A stretch of DNA of 64,000 nt, from assembly GCA_035610835.1 (NCBI GenBank), contig CM069452.1, positions 67,490,919 through 67,554,918 on the forward strand, in the 5' to 3' direction. Below the pieces are notes generated by a model that worked only from the letters and a program-made list of their open reading frames with translations, was not told the origin of the DNA and searched no databases. Positions 11,601 through 22,898 of this stretch are shown here, in pieces. Source of the stretch: Ophiura sarsii (lineage: Eukaryota; Echinodermata; Ophiuroidea; Amphilepidida; Ophiuridae). Each line of letters starts with the position of its first letter. The stretch's first letter is position 1. The position numbers were made by a program, and so were the translations under genes.

Positions 11601-13228
11601 TTGTCATCAACAATTTTTATAGATTTTAGAAAGGAATTACTTGGAACAATATGATGTAGCAGCTTAAATTGGAAATATCTCATTTTCCCCTTCAATTGTT
11701 ACTTTAAAAGGAAGAGACCAAATATTATCCCAATTGATTTTATTTGGGAGTTCCAGTAATTGCTCGTAATATATCTGGCTTGATGGTATTGTTAATTGTT
11801 TCAGATTAGAAATATTGCGTATTCCACGAGTTGTTAACTTACTAATGTTCTCTTTTGTATAACTCTTTACCTTTAGCTTCGCATCAATTTCCAATTATTG
11901 GAAAGCTTTTTAATGATAACATAATATGACATAAAGTCAATACAGTTCCCATATTTACAGCACAATTTTGAATAGGATATATAAGAACCTTGATCGTCTA
12001 ATACAGCTTTCACTCTTTTGATACCCACTTTTAAAGCTGTTGTATGAAATGAATTATTGACTAGACAGGTTAACATTGTGTTATTCCACAGTGGCATATT
12101 ACAAATGTCGTCCAGCTGTAAATCTTTTTTATCACAATCTTTAAACTTCTGCCAACATAAAATAGTATCTTTATCAAATTTAGGAAAATATTTCAGAAAG
12201 AAATCCTCTTTCATATTTGTTTGCAATACATAATCCAGACCTCTTAACTTATTAAAGTAATAATTTGGTATATTGTCCCACGGTGCATTTTCATCGCTGA
12301 GGAAACGCTTCAACCACATTCTTTTACAGCTATATCGGTATTGAAGACATTTATCATATTGACTCCACCTTTTTCTTTTGGTGCAATCATAACAGAACGT
12401 TTAATTTTATGAAAATATACAAAATTGTGTTTAATGCAGATAGAGTTTCATGTATAACAGAAAGCATTGACATCAAATAAGTCATTTGAGAAATGGCAAG
12501 GCTTTTAACTAGTAATACTTTCCCTCTGAGTGAGTGTTAAGTCCCTACTACGCCATATGTCCAATTTGTCTTTAATTTTTGACATTCTTGGCTGTACATT
12601 ATTCTCATAACACTTCTCATAATCATGCCCCACTTGTATTCTTAATCTTAGTACTTAAACTGGTCCTTTAATAGCTGGTCTAATATCGCCAAAAGGAATG
12701 TCATCATTTTTATTAGGACCTAATTTCAAAGGCTCAGTTTTCTCCATATTTACATTTAATCCTGAGAGTCTACCAAGTCGATTCATGAGCACTTTTATTT
12801 TTAAGTGACTTACAGATTTCTCATCTGCCAGAAAAAAAGTTGCGTCATCAGCAAAAAAAGAACATTTTAGTGCTATCCCGCTAGGCAAAGTAATACCTTT
12901 AATGTTTTCACATTTTCGTGTTGCTAAGGCTAGAACTTTAATGACACAAACAAATATTGCTGTTGATAAAGGACAACCTTGACGAACACCTCGTGTCAAA
13001 TTAAACCAACCAGAGTAAATGCCCTTATTAATTTCTACACAACTCTGTGGATTACTATAGAATAGAAGCTTCTTATCCAAGATAATAAGGTTAGGACCAA
13101 AATTGAATTTGTTTAAAGTTGCATACATAAAATTCCACTCCACAGAATCAAAAGCTTTCTCCAGGTCAGCAAATAATAACATACTTGATATTTTTGTTTA
13201 GTTTAAATATTCTATAACATCATCAATT

Positions 13229-13479
13229 GTGACCCGATCAAGAGGAATGAGTCGGATGTCGGGGAATCCAAAAATTGAGATATGGCCAAGTCAAAATGGC
13301 GGCTTAAATAAGTTTTGATGGAAATTCATGTATACAATTTGACATAACTTTGGGACAAAACGTCGTATCAACATGGGGTTTTCAGTTTCTGAAAGTTCTA
13401 GGTGTCTTCTTTGAAACTGTATTAAAAACTCATTTTCGACCAGGGTCGACATCCGACTCATTCCTCTTGATCGCGTCAC
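13229..13479. mobile_element. MITE with GTGACCCGATC ends, 4-bp AATT duplication, inside the LINE
   Basis: Inverted ends GTGACCCGATCAAGAGGAAT and ATTCCTCTTGATCGCGTCAC, continuing through GAGTCGGATGTCG / CGACATCCGACTC. AATT flanks both ends. Taking out the element plus one AATT restores the LINE frame ENVRLI-DDVIEY, which proves the boundaries. The copy at 17903-18152 is almost the same sequence in the opposite orientation. Confidence 0.88.
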
Positions 13480-13592
13480 AATTAATCTAACATTTTCATC
13501 AATACATGTACCTTTGACAAATGCTGTTTGATCTTCACCAATAATACTGGGGAAAATCTGTTCAATCCTTTTAGCAATCCTAGTTGTACCTA

Positions 13593-15774
13593 TTATTTAG
13601 ATTATTGCTTATTCAACAACTCCCCCATACCTTAAGTACAGTAACAAAGCGTTGTTGATTTGAGATAAACCCACTGTTCATATGCAAATTACTAGGATAG
13701 CGAACCTTATTTGGAAACCGCAAAATTGTAAACAAAACAAAAATGTTCGCACAAATTTGTTCATTTTTTCGGCGTATAAATGCATTTCGCCATGAAATCC
13801 TTAAAGTTAGCAAATAGCTTTATATACCGAAATGTAGCTATACCCCTGAGGAAAATATTCTTGGCGAGGGCCATTTGTAAAGGTTCACTTCTAAAGCCAC
13901 AATTTTAGCCGAACCGTCGCTACCTGAGCGCAAGAGAATCGCAATTTTTGCATAATCGCGGCGAAATGTGTTCGCTTTGATCTCCAGGACCGTATCACTA
14001 TTGAAACGGAGGGGTGTGTTTTGATTTTATACAAATATTCTATAAACATGTATCAAAATGTGTTGTGTAAATTAAACGCATTCTTGATTTAATTTTTCTC
14101 CGAATGTTAAAGGTGGTGTGTGAATAAAATGCTATTTACAAAATATTTTTAATTTCACAAATACTTGCGAAATAATTTGTCTTCTCTCATGTTTACCTTT
14201 TGTAACCCACCCATTCTGAAGTTCGATCGCCCATTTACGGGGAACGGACGATGTCCAAATAAGGGCCTAATTATAATAAACGTAAACCTTTTTTTCTCGA
14301 TTTTTAAAGAGCAGCTATTTTTTTTATGTCAAATTAAGCTTATTAAAACAAGTTTTGTACTTGTTTTCATTAATTATCCAAAACGATATTCACATTTGAA
14401 TGATGTAAATATGTTTGGTCGTTGTTGAACGGGGTTCAACAAGGTCTTCGTCATTGTTTCCGAAACCTTATTGAACCCCTAAATAACAACTTTCAGATAA
14501 ATTGATTTTTCAAAAAAACAATGACATTTTTTGGAAATGAGACAGATTAATATGCGGGCGGCAAGGCATTGGCCAGAGGGGCGTCCAGGCGTCATATGGA
14601 CGCCCTAAAAAAGACGACAGCCATTCAATGGACGCCCTAAACAACTCTTTTTTTAATAACGTTCTTGAATGAACAATTTGAACCCCAAAAGGTGGGTATA
14701 TACTATTTTATGTCAAAAAACACTGTTTTTTGCGCGTGTGTTTTTGCGCAATGTTTTTCATTTGGACCGACTTTTATTTATAATAATTCGGAGCTCACAG
14801 CTTCCGATGCGGTCAAATTACACAGAAACGTGGATGCTCCTGTCTCTGCTCAGGCGGCTCACTCCACTTTATTCTGCTCCCACTTTAGACACCCAACTTT
14901 GAAATCCTGGTTAAGGCCCTGGCAGGCGGGTGACAGGAAACTAACCATTTCATTTCATTAGCCTAAAATTGTGGCATATGATATCATTATGAGGGTATCA
15001 TGTGCATGCTTCAGCCACCTTTTACTGGTTTCCCTGGTCCAAAGACCAAATCAAAATATTGTGTTGACCTTAAAATGAAGGAAACATTGAGTGGTTGTGT
15101 TATTTGGTTTAATTTTAACAAACTAATGGTTACTAAATCAAAAAGATACAGAAGATTGCGATCCTAAGCTGTATCAAAAAGTTGTATACAAAACTTGTTG
15201 AGTTTTTTGGGTTTTTATAAATTGTAATTGTTTGAGAAAGGAGATTAATTGTGAGCATTTTTTTTCAAAAACGCAATCTACCCCCATGACAGTCCCAAAG
15301 GGTAACATGACTTTTTAAATGTTTGGCCCTATCATAGTAAGGGATTTAGTGGTCAATAGAGTCGTTCACTACTGCAAAGCATGCCATGCCCCACAATGGA
15401 GTGACATTCATTCATGATTTTGTCACAAAATGCAACGATTAGCATATTGCCGCATTTTTTTTCTTCAAGTAAAACTCCATAAACTCTAGGGTCAAATTCG
15501 CCAAGTGCCTGTAGGCAGGGTGATCTTATGCTCTCTGTGTACAACAGGGCCACTTGAAATATATTATTTGGTTCCCTTCAAATCCAAACCCTCCTTATAT
15601 CACTCCTGATATAATTTGTTTTTACTACTTTTCAGCCTTCCTTCTGTGCATTGATAGGTTTAGAATATTTTTAAACAAATTACAAGAGTTAAATTAATTA
15701 CTTTCAAGTATTTCGAGGTTGGAGAATGCCCTCAATTTCTGGCTGTTTTCACTCCATTCAAAAGTACATAATTA
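13593..15774. other. Long stretch without recognisable gene
   Basis: Several short ORFs (for example 14665-14961 plus) show no family motifs. A small inverted repeat GGGGTTCAA / TTGAACCCC spans 14430-14478, and GGACGCCCTAAA occurs twice near 14600 and 14633. Nothing else supported. Confidence 0.5.
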
Positions 15775-16133
15775 GGCCACAAAAAAAATTGTTATGTTGT
15801 CCTCGACTGCTTGCTCCGGATTTAGGGCCACTCTGATTTTTTATTTTTTTTATTTTATTGTTTTTAAAAATTCAGATTTTTTTTCACATTTTTTTTCACA
15901 TTTTTTTTTCCCACATTTTTTTCCCATTTTTTTAAAACAGTTTTAATGGCATTGAATATTAAATTAAGTGTTTATAACATATATGTGCGACTCTCACAGT
16001 GATTTCAACTTCTTGTTGGCTGAACTTTGAGCTTCCGCTGGTAAAAGAAAATTTAAATTTAAAAAAATCCACCCACCCGCCCCTCCTCTCTGAAAGCTGT
16101 GGAGGACAACATAACAACAACAAAAAAATTGCC
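15775..16133. mobile_element. Harbinger-like MITE, family C (GTTATGTTGTCCTCGA), copy 1
   Basis: TTA on both sides. The outer ends are GGCCAC / TTGCC, and the strong inverted repeat is inside them: TTGTTATGTTGTCCTCGAC versus GTGGAGGACAACATAACAA. The middle has T-rich runs and the conserved words GGCATTGAATATTAAATTAA and TTCTTGTTGGCTGAACTTTG found in copies 2 (17249) and 3 (22899). Confidence 0.8.
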
Positions 16134-16503
16134 TTATCTTGGAGAAAGCCGGTGCCCCTTTCAAATAGCCTTAAAATTGCATGACCTCTTCTTTTCCTAT
16201 TTTGAGGTCTGAGTATGCCTGTGGTGTAGGCCTATACATGTTTTCAAAAATGGATTTGAATTTTTAAGAGACTGTAGGCACACACACCCCTACATACCCC
16301 ATCATAAATTATCAAATTGGAAGGTATTTTTATTTTTAAGAGTTTGCTTGCATACTTTTAATTATAAAAAGGTTCCTCCAAAAATATACTGTTCAAAGAA
16401 AAGTCTTAAGAAAAATGATTATGTTGCAATAAAAACACACACCTTGAAATGTACGAACCCTCTGGACAAGTTACCTATGGTGTACAAATCAAGTGCATAC
16501 TAG

Positions 16504-16808
16504 CAGTGGTGTACCCAGCTTTTGGAAACTGGGGGGGGGGGGTGGCCGACCATATTTGTACCGACGAGAGGCATGATGCACCGACAATTTTTTTTACAGA
16601 CTCAAAAAGAAATTTGTAAAACATGCACAATTTTTTCCCGTGAGCAGCTGAAATCTTGATAAGTGGGGGGTGGGGGTAGCAATGAACTTGTCCGCATAAC
16701 CGGTCCCCAAAAAAAATTGCATGGTCAAAATCGCAAATCTACCGACGGAGGGTCGTTTTTACCGACGGGGTTATTTCAGGGGGGGGGGCCCTCTTGGGTA
16801 CGCCACTG
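16504..16808. mobile_element. hAT-type MITE (CAGTGGTGTACCCAG ends)
   Basis: CAGTGGTGTACCCAG and TTGGGTACGCCACTG ends with a perfect 8-bp duplication CATACTAG (16496-16503, 16809-16816). Interior G-runs (16530-16542, 16781-16788) and CCGACGAGAGG / CCGACGGAGG words. It lies directly upstream of a LINE fragment. Confidence 0.85.
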
Positions 16809-16859
16809 CATACTAGTTCTGAATACAACCACCTAATTTCTACCAAAAAGTACATGTAG

Positions 16860-17123
16860 GGTAGGTGGCAGAATATTGATCGAGAAAATCGTCTTTGTAT
16901 TCTTTGTGATGATAACGATATTGAGGACAAATTTCATTTCAATCTCATTTGCAATTTTTTCACCACCTTACGTACTAAATACTTGCCGCTTTGGGTTCAC
17001 GTTAATCCAACTCATCAGAAATTTTATTCACTGTTAAACACCTCTGACTCAACCATTTTAGCAGGCTTAGCAGCATTTGTGTACCACGCACTTAAGCTTA
17101 GAAATTCAGTGGTTAGAACTTGA
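16860..17123 (+). pseudogene. LINE ORF C-terminal fragment with CLC zinc-knuckle module
   Basis: Translation of 16860-17120 gives GRWQNIDRENRLCILC, then IEDKFHFNLIC, then TKYLPLWV and a short tail ending in TGA at 17121. The pattern C-x2-C ... H-F-x3-C after R-x-E-N-R-x-C is typical of the extreme C-terminus of LINE ORF2 proteins. The codon just before is TAG, so the piece is already broken. A T-run followed by AAATAAATAAATAAAG (17151-17175) may be the 3' tail. The fragment is 87 codons, with no reverse transcriptase left. Confidence 0.8.
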
Positions 17124-17248
17124 TTATATTCGTCAAATGTTATGTAATTTTATTTTTTTTTAAATAAATAAATAAAGTCTTTATTTTTCCTATGTGTCTG
17201 ATGCCTGATGATATGTAAAATATGTATCATTAATATGTTGTTATATTA

Positions 17249-17620
17249 GGCCCAATTTTTTTTTGTTATGTTGTCCTCGACCGCCCGCTCATCAGATTTA
17301 GGGCCGCTCAGATTTTTCTTCTCTTTTTCAGATTTGTTTTTTAAAAACAAGAAGATTTTTTCCCCCCTTTTTGTTCAGTTTTTCAGTTTTTTTCAGGGTT
17401 TTTTTCAGATTTTTAGTAACAGTTTAAATGGCATTGAATATTAAATAAAGTGTTTATAACATTATATGTGCGACTCTTAGAGTGATTTCAACTTCTTGTT
17501 GGCTGAACTTTGAGCTTCCGCTGGTAAAAGATTTTTTTTTTTTTTTTTTTTTTAAATCCGCCCGCCCGCTCCTCCTCTCTGAAAGTTGTGGAGGACAACA
17601 TAACAAATTTTTGTTTGGCC
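17249..17620. mobile_element. Harbinger-like MITE, family C, copy 2
   Basis: TTA|GGCCCAATTT left and TTTGGCC|TTA right, with inner GTTATGTTGTCCTCGACC / GTGGAGGACAACATAAC inverted repeats. It shares the TTCTTGTTGGCTGAACTTTG core with copies 1 and 3. Confidence 0.82.
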
Positions 17621-17755
17621 TTATGGGCCAATGGCCTAATTGTATTGTGAAATAAAAACTTGAACTTGAAATACCAAATATTGTAAAAGGGGCATGATTG
17701 GGGCGGTTGTACTAGAGTTTGCCCATTTCTCATTCACCCTACCGAATAAACCCAA

Positions 17756-17856
17756 TTCTTAACCCTATCCTTAACCCTAACCCTAAATTTAACCCCAACT
17801 CTAGCTCTAACCCTTACCCTAAACCCTAATCATACAATCTTACCATAACCCTACTC
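17756..17856. repeat. Degenerate telomere-like CCCTAA repeats
   Basis: About 100 bp of imperfect CCCTAA units (for example CCTTAACCCTAACCCTAAA), that is TTAGGG on the other strand. Only two perfect adjacent units remain, so it is an old interstitial stretch or a simple repeat that resembles telomere. Confidence 0.55.
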
Positions 17857-17902
17857 AAGCAAAATCAGGGAATTTGAGTGGGTACTTGGGGTGGAGAAAT
17901 AT

Positions 17903-18152
17903 GTGACGCGATCAAGAGGAATGAGTCGGATGTCGACCCTGGTCGAAAATGAGTTTTTAATACAGTTTTAAAGAAGACACCTAGAGCTTTCAGAAACTGA
18001 AAACCCCATGTCGATACGACGTTTTGTTCCAAAGTTATGTCAAATTGTATACATGAATTTCCATCAAAACTTATGTAATCCGCAATTTTGAATTGGCCAT
18101 ATCTCAATTTGGGATTCCCCGACATCCGACTCATTCCTCTTGATCCCGTCAC
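17903..18152. mobile_element. MITE with GTGACGCGATC ends, 4-bp ATAT duplication
   Basis: Same family as the element in the LINE at 13229, in the opposite orientation: inverted ends GTGACGCGATCAAGAGGAAT and ATTCCTCTTGATCCCGTCAC, ATAT at both borders, 250 bp against 251 bp. The two copies are alike over most of their length, indicating fairly recent activity. Confidence 0.88.
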
Positions 18153-20145
18153 ATATATGAACTCTTTATTAGCCTAACCCTGATTGCCGTAATTTTTTAT
18201 GATCCCCCCCCCCCCACCTTCCTAAACGAAAGCAATTATTTGTATGACTCCCCCCCCCCCCCCCCCCCCCCCCTACTCAGATGTTCATCATTGGTATGAC
18301 CACCACCCCTAACACACACACAAATATGTGCTTAAGGCCTATCTAGTTAAGGTTATTGGGGAAACAGTGGGTGTGGAAGTGTAAAACAAATTAGGGTGGA
18401 CAAGCCCAGTTAGTGGGTTTTTTGTGTTGAAAAATTGCACACAAAACGTGCATATTTTTGCAGTTAAAAAAATGACTGGAATGATATCTCATGAAAGCCT
18501 TCCTGTAATTACTATCCGTTCCAACAATCACAGATGTTTTGATATATGAGTGTGGTGAAGCTAGGCGCCAACGAGCCCTACGACTAGTGATATTGAGTAT
18601 GTAATGGACCAAGCATAAAACATCATAATACAAAGCAGTATGAGTGTGTAGACTGCAGTCCGGCAAAAACATCTTCAGTTTGCAGTCCAGTAAAAACATT
18701 TTATGAAGTCGATAAGATAACGGTACAACAGACAAGATATTACATTGATCCTCTCCTTAAAGCTAAATACATTTACTTTAGGGACGCACCATTAGATTTT
18801 CAGGGGGGGGGGGGGGGGTAGGAAGGTGTGGTTTTTTTAATCCCCCCCCCCCCCCCCCCCCCCTATGCAGGCCACACAAAAAATCCCCCCTGATGAGTAA
18901 AAATAACCAAAAAAACTCCACCCCACTACTAAAAAATTGGGGCTGGGGTTCAACATTTTCAATAGTTTTCCAAAATTTCAAAAAAAAACCACCAAAATGG
19001 TTTCGGTCGGACCGTAGAACACAGGTTTTTTTTCTTCATGGCCTTATCCCAACCCCAATGATAAGACCTTTGCCCATCACACCAATAACAGAGAAAAATA
19101 GATATATCCCCATAAACAGTTGTAAATTATATTTCAGTAATGTGCCAAAAAAATGGGGCAGTGCTATCAACACCAGAGCGCAAACAAACCATCAATCTAT
19201 TTCAAAAAACCGCACTTTGTTTTGCGTATATTATAATTGATATTTAATACCCCTGAGTGCAAGCGTAGCGTTATAGCTAGGATATTGATGACACTGGTAG
19301 CAAGGTCATAATAAGGGCCACTTTTTTTTACAGATATTTTTGTTTGGTGGTATAATGGACACATTCTACAACGAATGCTGGAATAATTGGACATTTTCCC
19401 CCATTGAATTTAGGGCACAAAGGAGCCATGGCGACGGGGGGGAAAAACCTGTTGTATTTGAGTAAACGGACATCTTAGGTAGGGACGTGGGGCGGTTGGT
19501 CAGGCATTTTTGTTCATTTATCAACAACAAAATCCAGGAATTGTTGGTGAATTTTCAACAATTGAAAAAAAAGCAATAAAAAGAGGCCCTTTTTCATATC
19601 TTTGAGGAATATCATACGCTTTGAACCAGTAAAAATGGAACTCAACAGGATGTAGAGCATCTTTCTAGTATCTAATCTACAGACTGACAGATAAATGCAA
19701 CTTTATAGATCATCAGGTACAAAACTAAAAATTGTTTCATTTCAGAGTCGAGAAATATCAGACGCTGGAATAATTTTGCAATCCTAATACTGGTGATCTT
19801 CGGGAGACAACTAATAGCTCATCTAGAGAAAGCTTCTTCTGAATGACTGAGCTACTGAAGAATTTAGTGGGTAAATCCGAAATTGTGCTATACGAAGTCC
19901 GGGACAAGCAAAATACCTCTATATTCTCAAATGAAGGGTTATTGCTATAATAGGGTTCTGCGCCTGAAGGCCGAACATATTTCGGAATCCTTGTATGAAA
20001 AAGAATTCCCAAGCAGTAGCGAATGGTTAAATGTATTTATTATTTATTTTTAAAAATCTACCCACATGCACCAAGGCTTTTAGGCCTAAGAAGTCATTTG
20101 GCATATCACCACATTTTTAATAGTGGTACAAATAGCCGCTGCTAT
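18153..20145. other. No gene recognised; homopolymer tracts
   Basis: Contains C-runs at 18205-18217, 18251-18272 and 18843-18863 and a G-run at 18802-18817. A possible single transposon end (TTAGGGACGCACCATTAG, 18777) has no partner. Several ORFs of 65-115 codons are low complexity or have no recognisable motif. Confidence 0.5.
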
Positions 20146-20153
20146 GTGATACT

Positions 20154-20344
20154 CAAGCCTGGAAATAGCATCCGCTATGGGTGGGCGGGTAATTTTTAAG
20201 TCGGGCGGGCGGGTGAAGATGCAGAAGTACCCGACCAACTGGCGAGTAAACATTTTCTAAATCAGTGTAAGTGAGTAACACTGGTTGGTGGAATTTCTGT
20301 CGGGCAAGCCCGACCGGTTGAAAAAAATCTGAAGTTTCGGCCTG
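20154..20344 (+). mobile_element. hAT MITE, GC-hairpin family, copy 1
   Basis: Ends CAAGCCTGGAAATAG and TTTCGGCCTG with an 8-bp duplication GTGATACT (20146-20153, 20345-20352). The core has GGGTGGGCGGGTAA, GGGCGGGCGGGTGAAGATGC and CCCGACCAACTGGCGAGTAA, shared in order with copies at 33060, 40347 and 46921. Confidence 0.85.
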
Positions 20345-20504
20345 GTGATACTATTCATATTACAATTTGAAAAATAAAGTTCACCTACGGGTTGAAGCGG
20401 AGGAGAGGTACGTAAAGTGAGCAAATTTACAGGTAACCTCCTTTCAGCCTACACCCCCCCCCCCCCTCCCCCAGATAGACTGGGAACATACACGCTACCA
20501 GCAT

Positions 20505-20762
20505 CAGGGCTGGAAAAAATGCAAAGTTCCCGGCAAGGGAAATTCGACGAAGTTGGATTTCCCGCTGCTTTAGCGGCATAGGGCCCCTCTAAAGCTTGTG
20601 CATTTTGGAAAAGTAAGGTCCAGTTGATGCCATTTGGTGCATCATTTTATGTAATATCGGCTGTATTACTCTATTGCCTATTACTCTAAAAAAAAATGTA
20701 AACAAAATTGGCAACATTTCCCGGCAAGTAGCTTGCCGTTTTGCCTTCTTTTTCCCGCCCTG
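20505..20762. mobile_element. hAT MITE (CAGGGCTGGAAAAAATG ends)
   Basis: CAGGGCTGGAAAAAATGC and TTCTTTTTCCCGCCCTG ends with a perfect 8-bp duplication ACCAGCAT. The inner TTCCCGGCAAGGGAAA and TTTCCCGGCAAGTAGCTTGC words are also inverted. Related to the small MITE at 11436. Confidence 0.85.
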
Positions 20763-20792
20763 ACCAGCATCTAGTATTGTAGTGTTTTGTTA

Positions 20793-21001
20793 GGCCAAAC
20801 AAAGAAGAAGGTCCGTCTTCTTTTTTTTTGATTTTTAAAAAAAAAGTTTAAAAAAGTTCTACGTAAGCTTAGATAAGCAAAAAAAAAAAAATTGCATACC
20901 TCATAGCCTATTTTCTAAAAAGAAAAAAGAAAAAAAAAAAAGCACAGCACTTAGCTTTTTTGCACAGTGTTTCTGAGACAGACCTTCTTCTTTGTTTGGC
21001 C
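20793..21001. mobile_element. Harbinger-like MITE, family B, copy 2
   Basis: TTA|GGCCAAACAAAGAAG at the left and CTTCTTTGTTTGGCC|TTA at the right. The interior is shorter than in the 1542 copy (209 versus 283 bp). Confidence 0.85.
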
Positions 21002-21292
21002 TTAGTGATGAGGAAGGAGGGTTAAGCCGATCAAGCCCATCACAAACTATATACATTTCAGGTGAATATGATCTCAGTGTTGATAACATAACCGCCACAG
21101 GCTGGGCGAGAATAATGTAATTGGCTGAATGATCAGGACATATTATGAACAAAGTGATCCATCCATCAACTAATTGAATTCAACAAGGAACACAACGCTG
21201 ATGAACTCATCATTATTGTCGGGGCTGCTGTCAAAACCTTGTATCTCCGTATCTGGCCCTTCAGCATGTACAAAATAATACTTCCTATGTAA

Positions 21293-21783
21293 GGGAGCAG
21301 TTCCATTTGTACGCGATAAAAATTGCGAGAATGTTCCAGGCCCCGATGAGTTTTTTATCAGGCCCCGATGAGATTTTTATCGCGAACAGTTGCGAGTAGC
21401 AAAGGATTATTTATCGAGTAGCGTATTACCGCTTGTTTAAATATAACGAAAGATAAGTGGTCGGTATGTAAATAGAGCTTCGGGTTATTTATTCTAGTTG
21501 TAAGGTACAAATTCAGCATTTCATGTTTTTAGAGATAATGTTATTGATTATGGATGTTTAATGTAAATTGTATATCCTCGTGTATTTGCTAAACAATGTC
21601 CCGCTCTATTTGCTAAACATACCCCAGGGTATGGCAGAGGCCTCGTATCGGGCCCCGATGTCTATTTTATCGGGGCCTGATGACTATTTTATCGCGAATC
21701 AACTTGAAAAACATCGGGTCCAAAACATATCAGGCCCCGATACAGTCGCGATAAATTTATCGCGTACAAATGGAACTGTTCCC
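21293..21783. mobile_element. Harbinger-like MITE (GGGAGCAGTTCCATTTG ends)
   Basis: TAA|GGGAGCAGTTCCATTTGTAC and GTACAAATGGAACTGTTCCC|TAA. The subterminal parts repeat CGCGATAAA and ATCAGGCCCCGATGAG in both orientations. 491 bp, no transposase. The terminus GGGAGCA is shared with the 150-bp element at 59252. Confidence 0.85.
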
Positions 21784-21854
21784 TAAGCTATAACCTTATG
21801 CCATGGGCAATCTGCTCAAGGGCTAAAACACTTTGTATTGCTCTTGCACCTTAA

Positions 21855-22341
21855 GAGTACACACCACCAAATAATATTTTGCATTTTGGCCATACACGGC
21901 AGTGTTTGAAATTAAGATTGACCCCATCATAAGTCTAAATTTAACATCCTAGAAGGGTAAAAAGTGCTGTAAATGTACCAAAATGTTTCATAATTTGGCA
22001 TTTGCAGGTTATTTCCTCCACATTAGGCCCAAAATCTCTAGCTTTTTCTTGAATAATATCATTTTACACGATTTCACTGTTTCCACCAATTTAGAGCTAA
22101 AACCCGTGATCTAAGAATATAGGCAGCCTGTCGAACCTAAGATAGATATCATTGGCCCGTAGCGGGGAAAATGCTGGTTACCCCCTACAAAAGTGATTAT
22201 TTTTAAGCAGAAGACATCTAGATCTTCAATAAAAACAATGATTTGAATGAACCAGTTTGCTCTAAAGGTGAAAAAGATTAACACAAAGTTGTCCTCTTTA
22301 CCACACAAAGCAATAGGGAACTGATTTGGTGGTGTGGGACC
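21855..22341. mobile_element. TTAA-type MITE (CACACCACCAAAT ends), copy 1
   Basis: TTAA|GAGTACACACCACCAAATAA at the left, and TTTGGTGGTGTGGGACC at the right with a decayed flank. GGTTACCCCC and the termini are shared with 43099-43780, and the termini with 36167-37146. Confidence 0.6.
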
Positions 22342-22493
22342 TGTAGGAAATCTCGTCTGATTTGTTATCAATTGTGATTTGGTACCAACCAAGCCTCCCA
22401 AGCCTGGCATACTGGCTGTAATAATAATCAAGACAACGTAACGATGTAAATAAATCTTAAAAGTGAGAGATGTCCTAATAATTGTGACTTCAT

Positions 22494-22494
<1 letters not shown>

Positions 22495-22531
<37 letters not shown>
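22495..22531. repeat. Poly(G) tract, 37 nt
   Basis: An uninterrupted G homopolymer. Length is probably unreliable in any assembly. Confidence 0.9.
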
Positions 22532-22532
<1 letters not shown>

Positions 22533-22599
22533 GTATAAAGAGATGAACCATTTAGCCTATGAGCTTTTTAGCTTGTCTTTGCTACAATTAACATAGTTA

Positions 22600-22720
22600 A
22601 ATTCTGCATACTATTTTCTAGCAATATGCTGCTATCTTCAGTAGATAGTAAACTTGATAAAATAGTACCTATGATACCAAACACCTAAATTCAAGTAAAA
22701 TAATTGCTTAGATATGAAGG
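22600..22720. repeat. Diverged single unit of the 122-bp satellite
   Basis: GCTATCTTCAGTAGATAGT keeps the satellite hairpin in reversed-loop form, followed in the satellite's order by a stretch resembling its ACAAATACCTAATTTCTAATAAATAGTTGGG segment with many changes. A weaker trace, GCTATCTACTAAAGATAG, is at 42511. Confidence 0.4.
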
Positions 22721-22898
22721 AAAGGACTCCAAAGATGTATTAATATTGCACAAACACTACAAACAACATTTAAAGACAAATTCCACACATGTACATGTAT
22801 TTAGCAACACTTCCTATGCATAACTGTTGGCCAGTTTTATTTTATACATGTTGAAGGGTCACAAGAACATACAAGGTTTTGACAGAACAGCGCCATTA

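Larger units (their letters stand above)
11084..13592 (-). pseudogene. Tx1/L1-like LINE ORF2 fragment (reverse transcriptase to C-terminus)
   Basis: Read on the minus strand, this is the 3' part of a non-LTR retrotransposon ORF2. It starts inside the reverse transcriptase: EDQTAFVKG near 13510-13530, FADLEKAFDSVEW near 13160, RGVRQGCPLS near 12980, and the catalytic box FADD near 12840. A linker (LDIWRSRDLTL, near 12550) follows, then the long C-terminal region with LPFKVT (near 11705), and finally a CDDKYHLC...H...C zinc-knuckle-like module (11300-11430) before a stop at 11084-11086. It is 5' truncated, has several frameshifts and stops, and lacks the endonuclease. Two MITEs interrupt it (11436-11600 and 13229-13479). 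The motif set fits the L1/Tx1 group of invertebrates; exact clade uncertain. Confidence 0.88.

Noticed and set aside
13291..13479. ORF of 62 codons starting MTRSRGMSRM, with a like ORF at 17865-18152
   Set aside because: Both arise from the same MITE terminal sequence read in one frame; non-coding.
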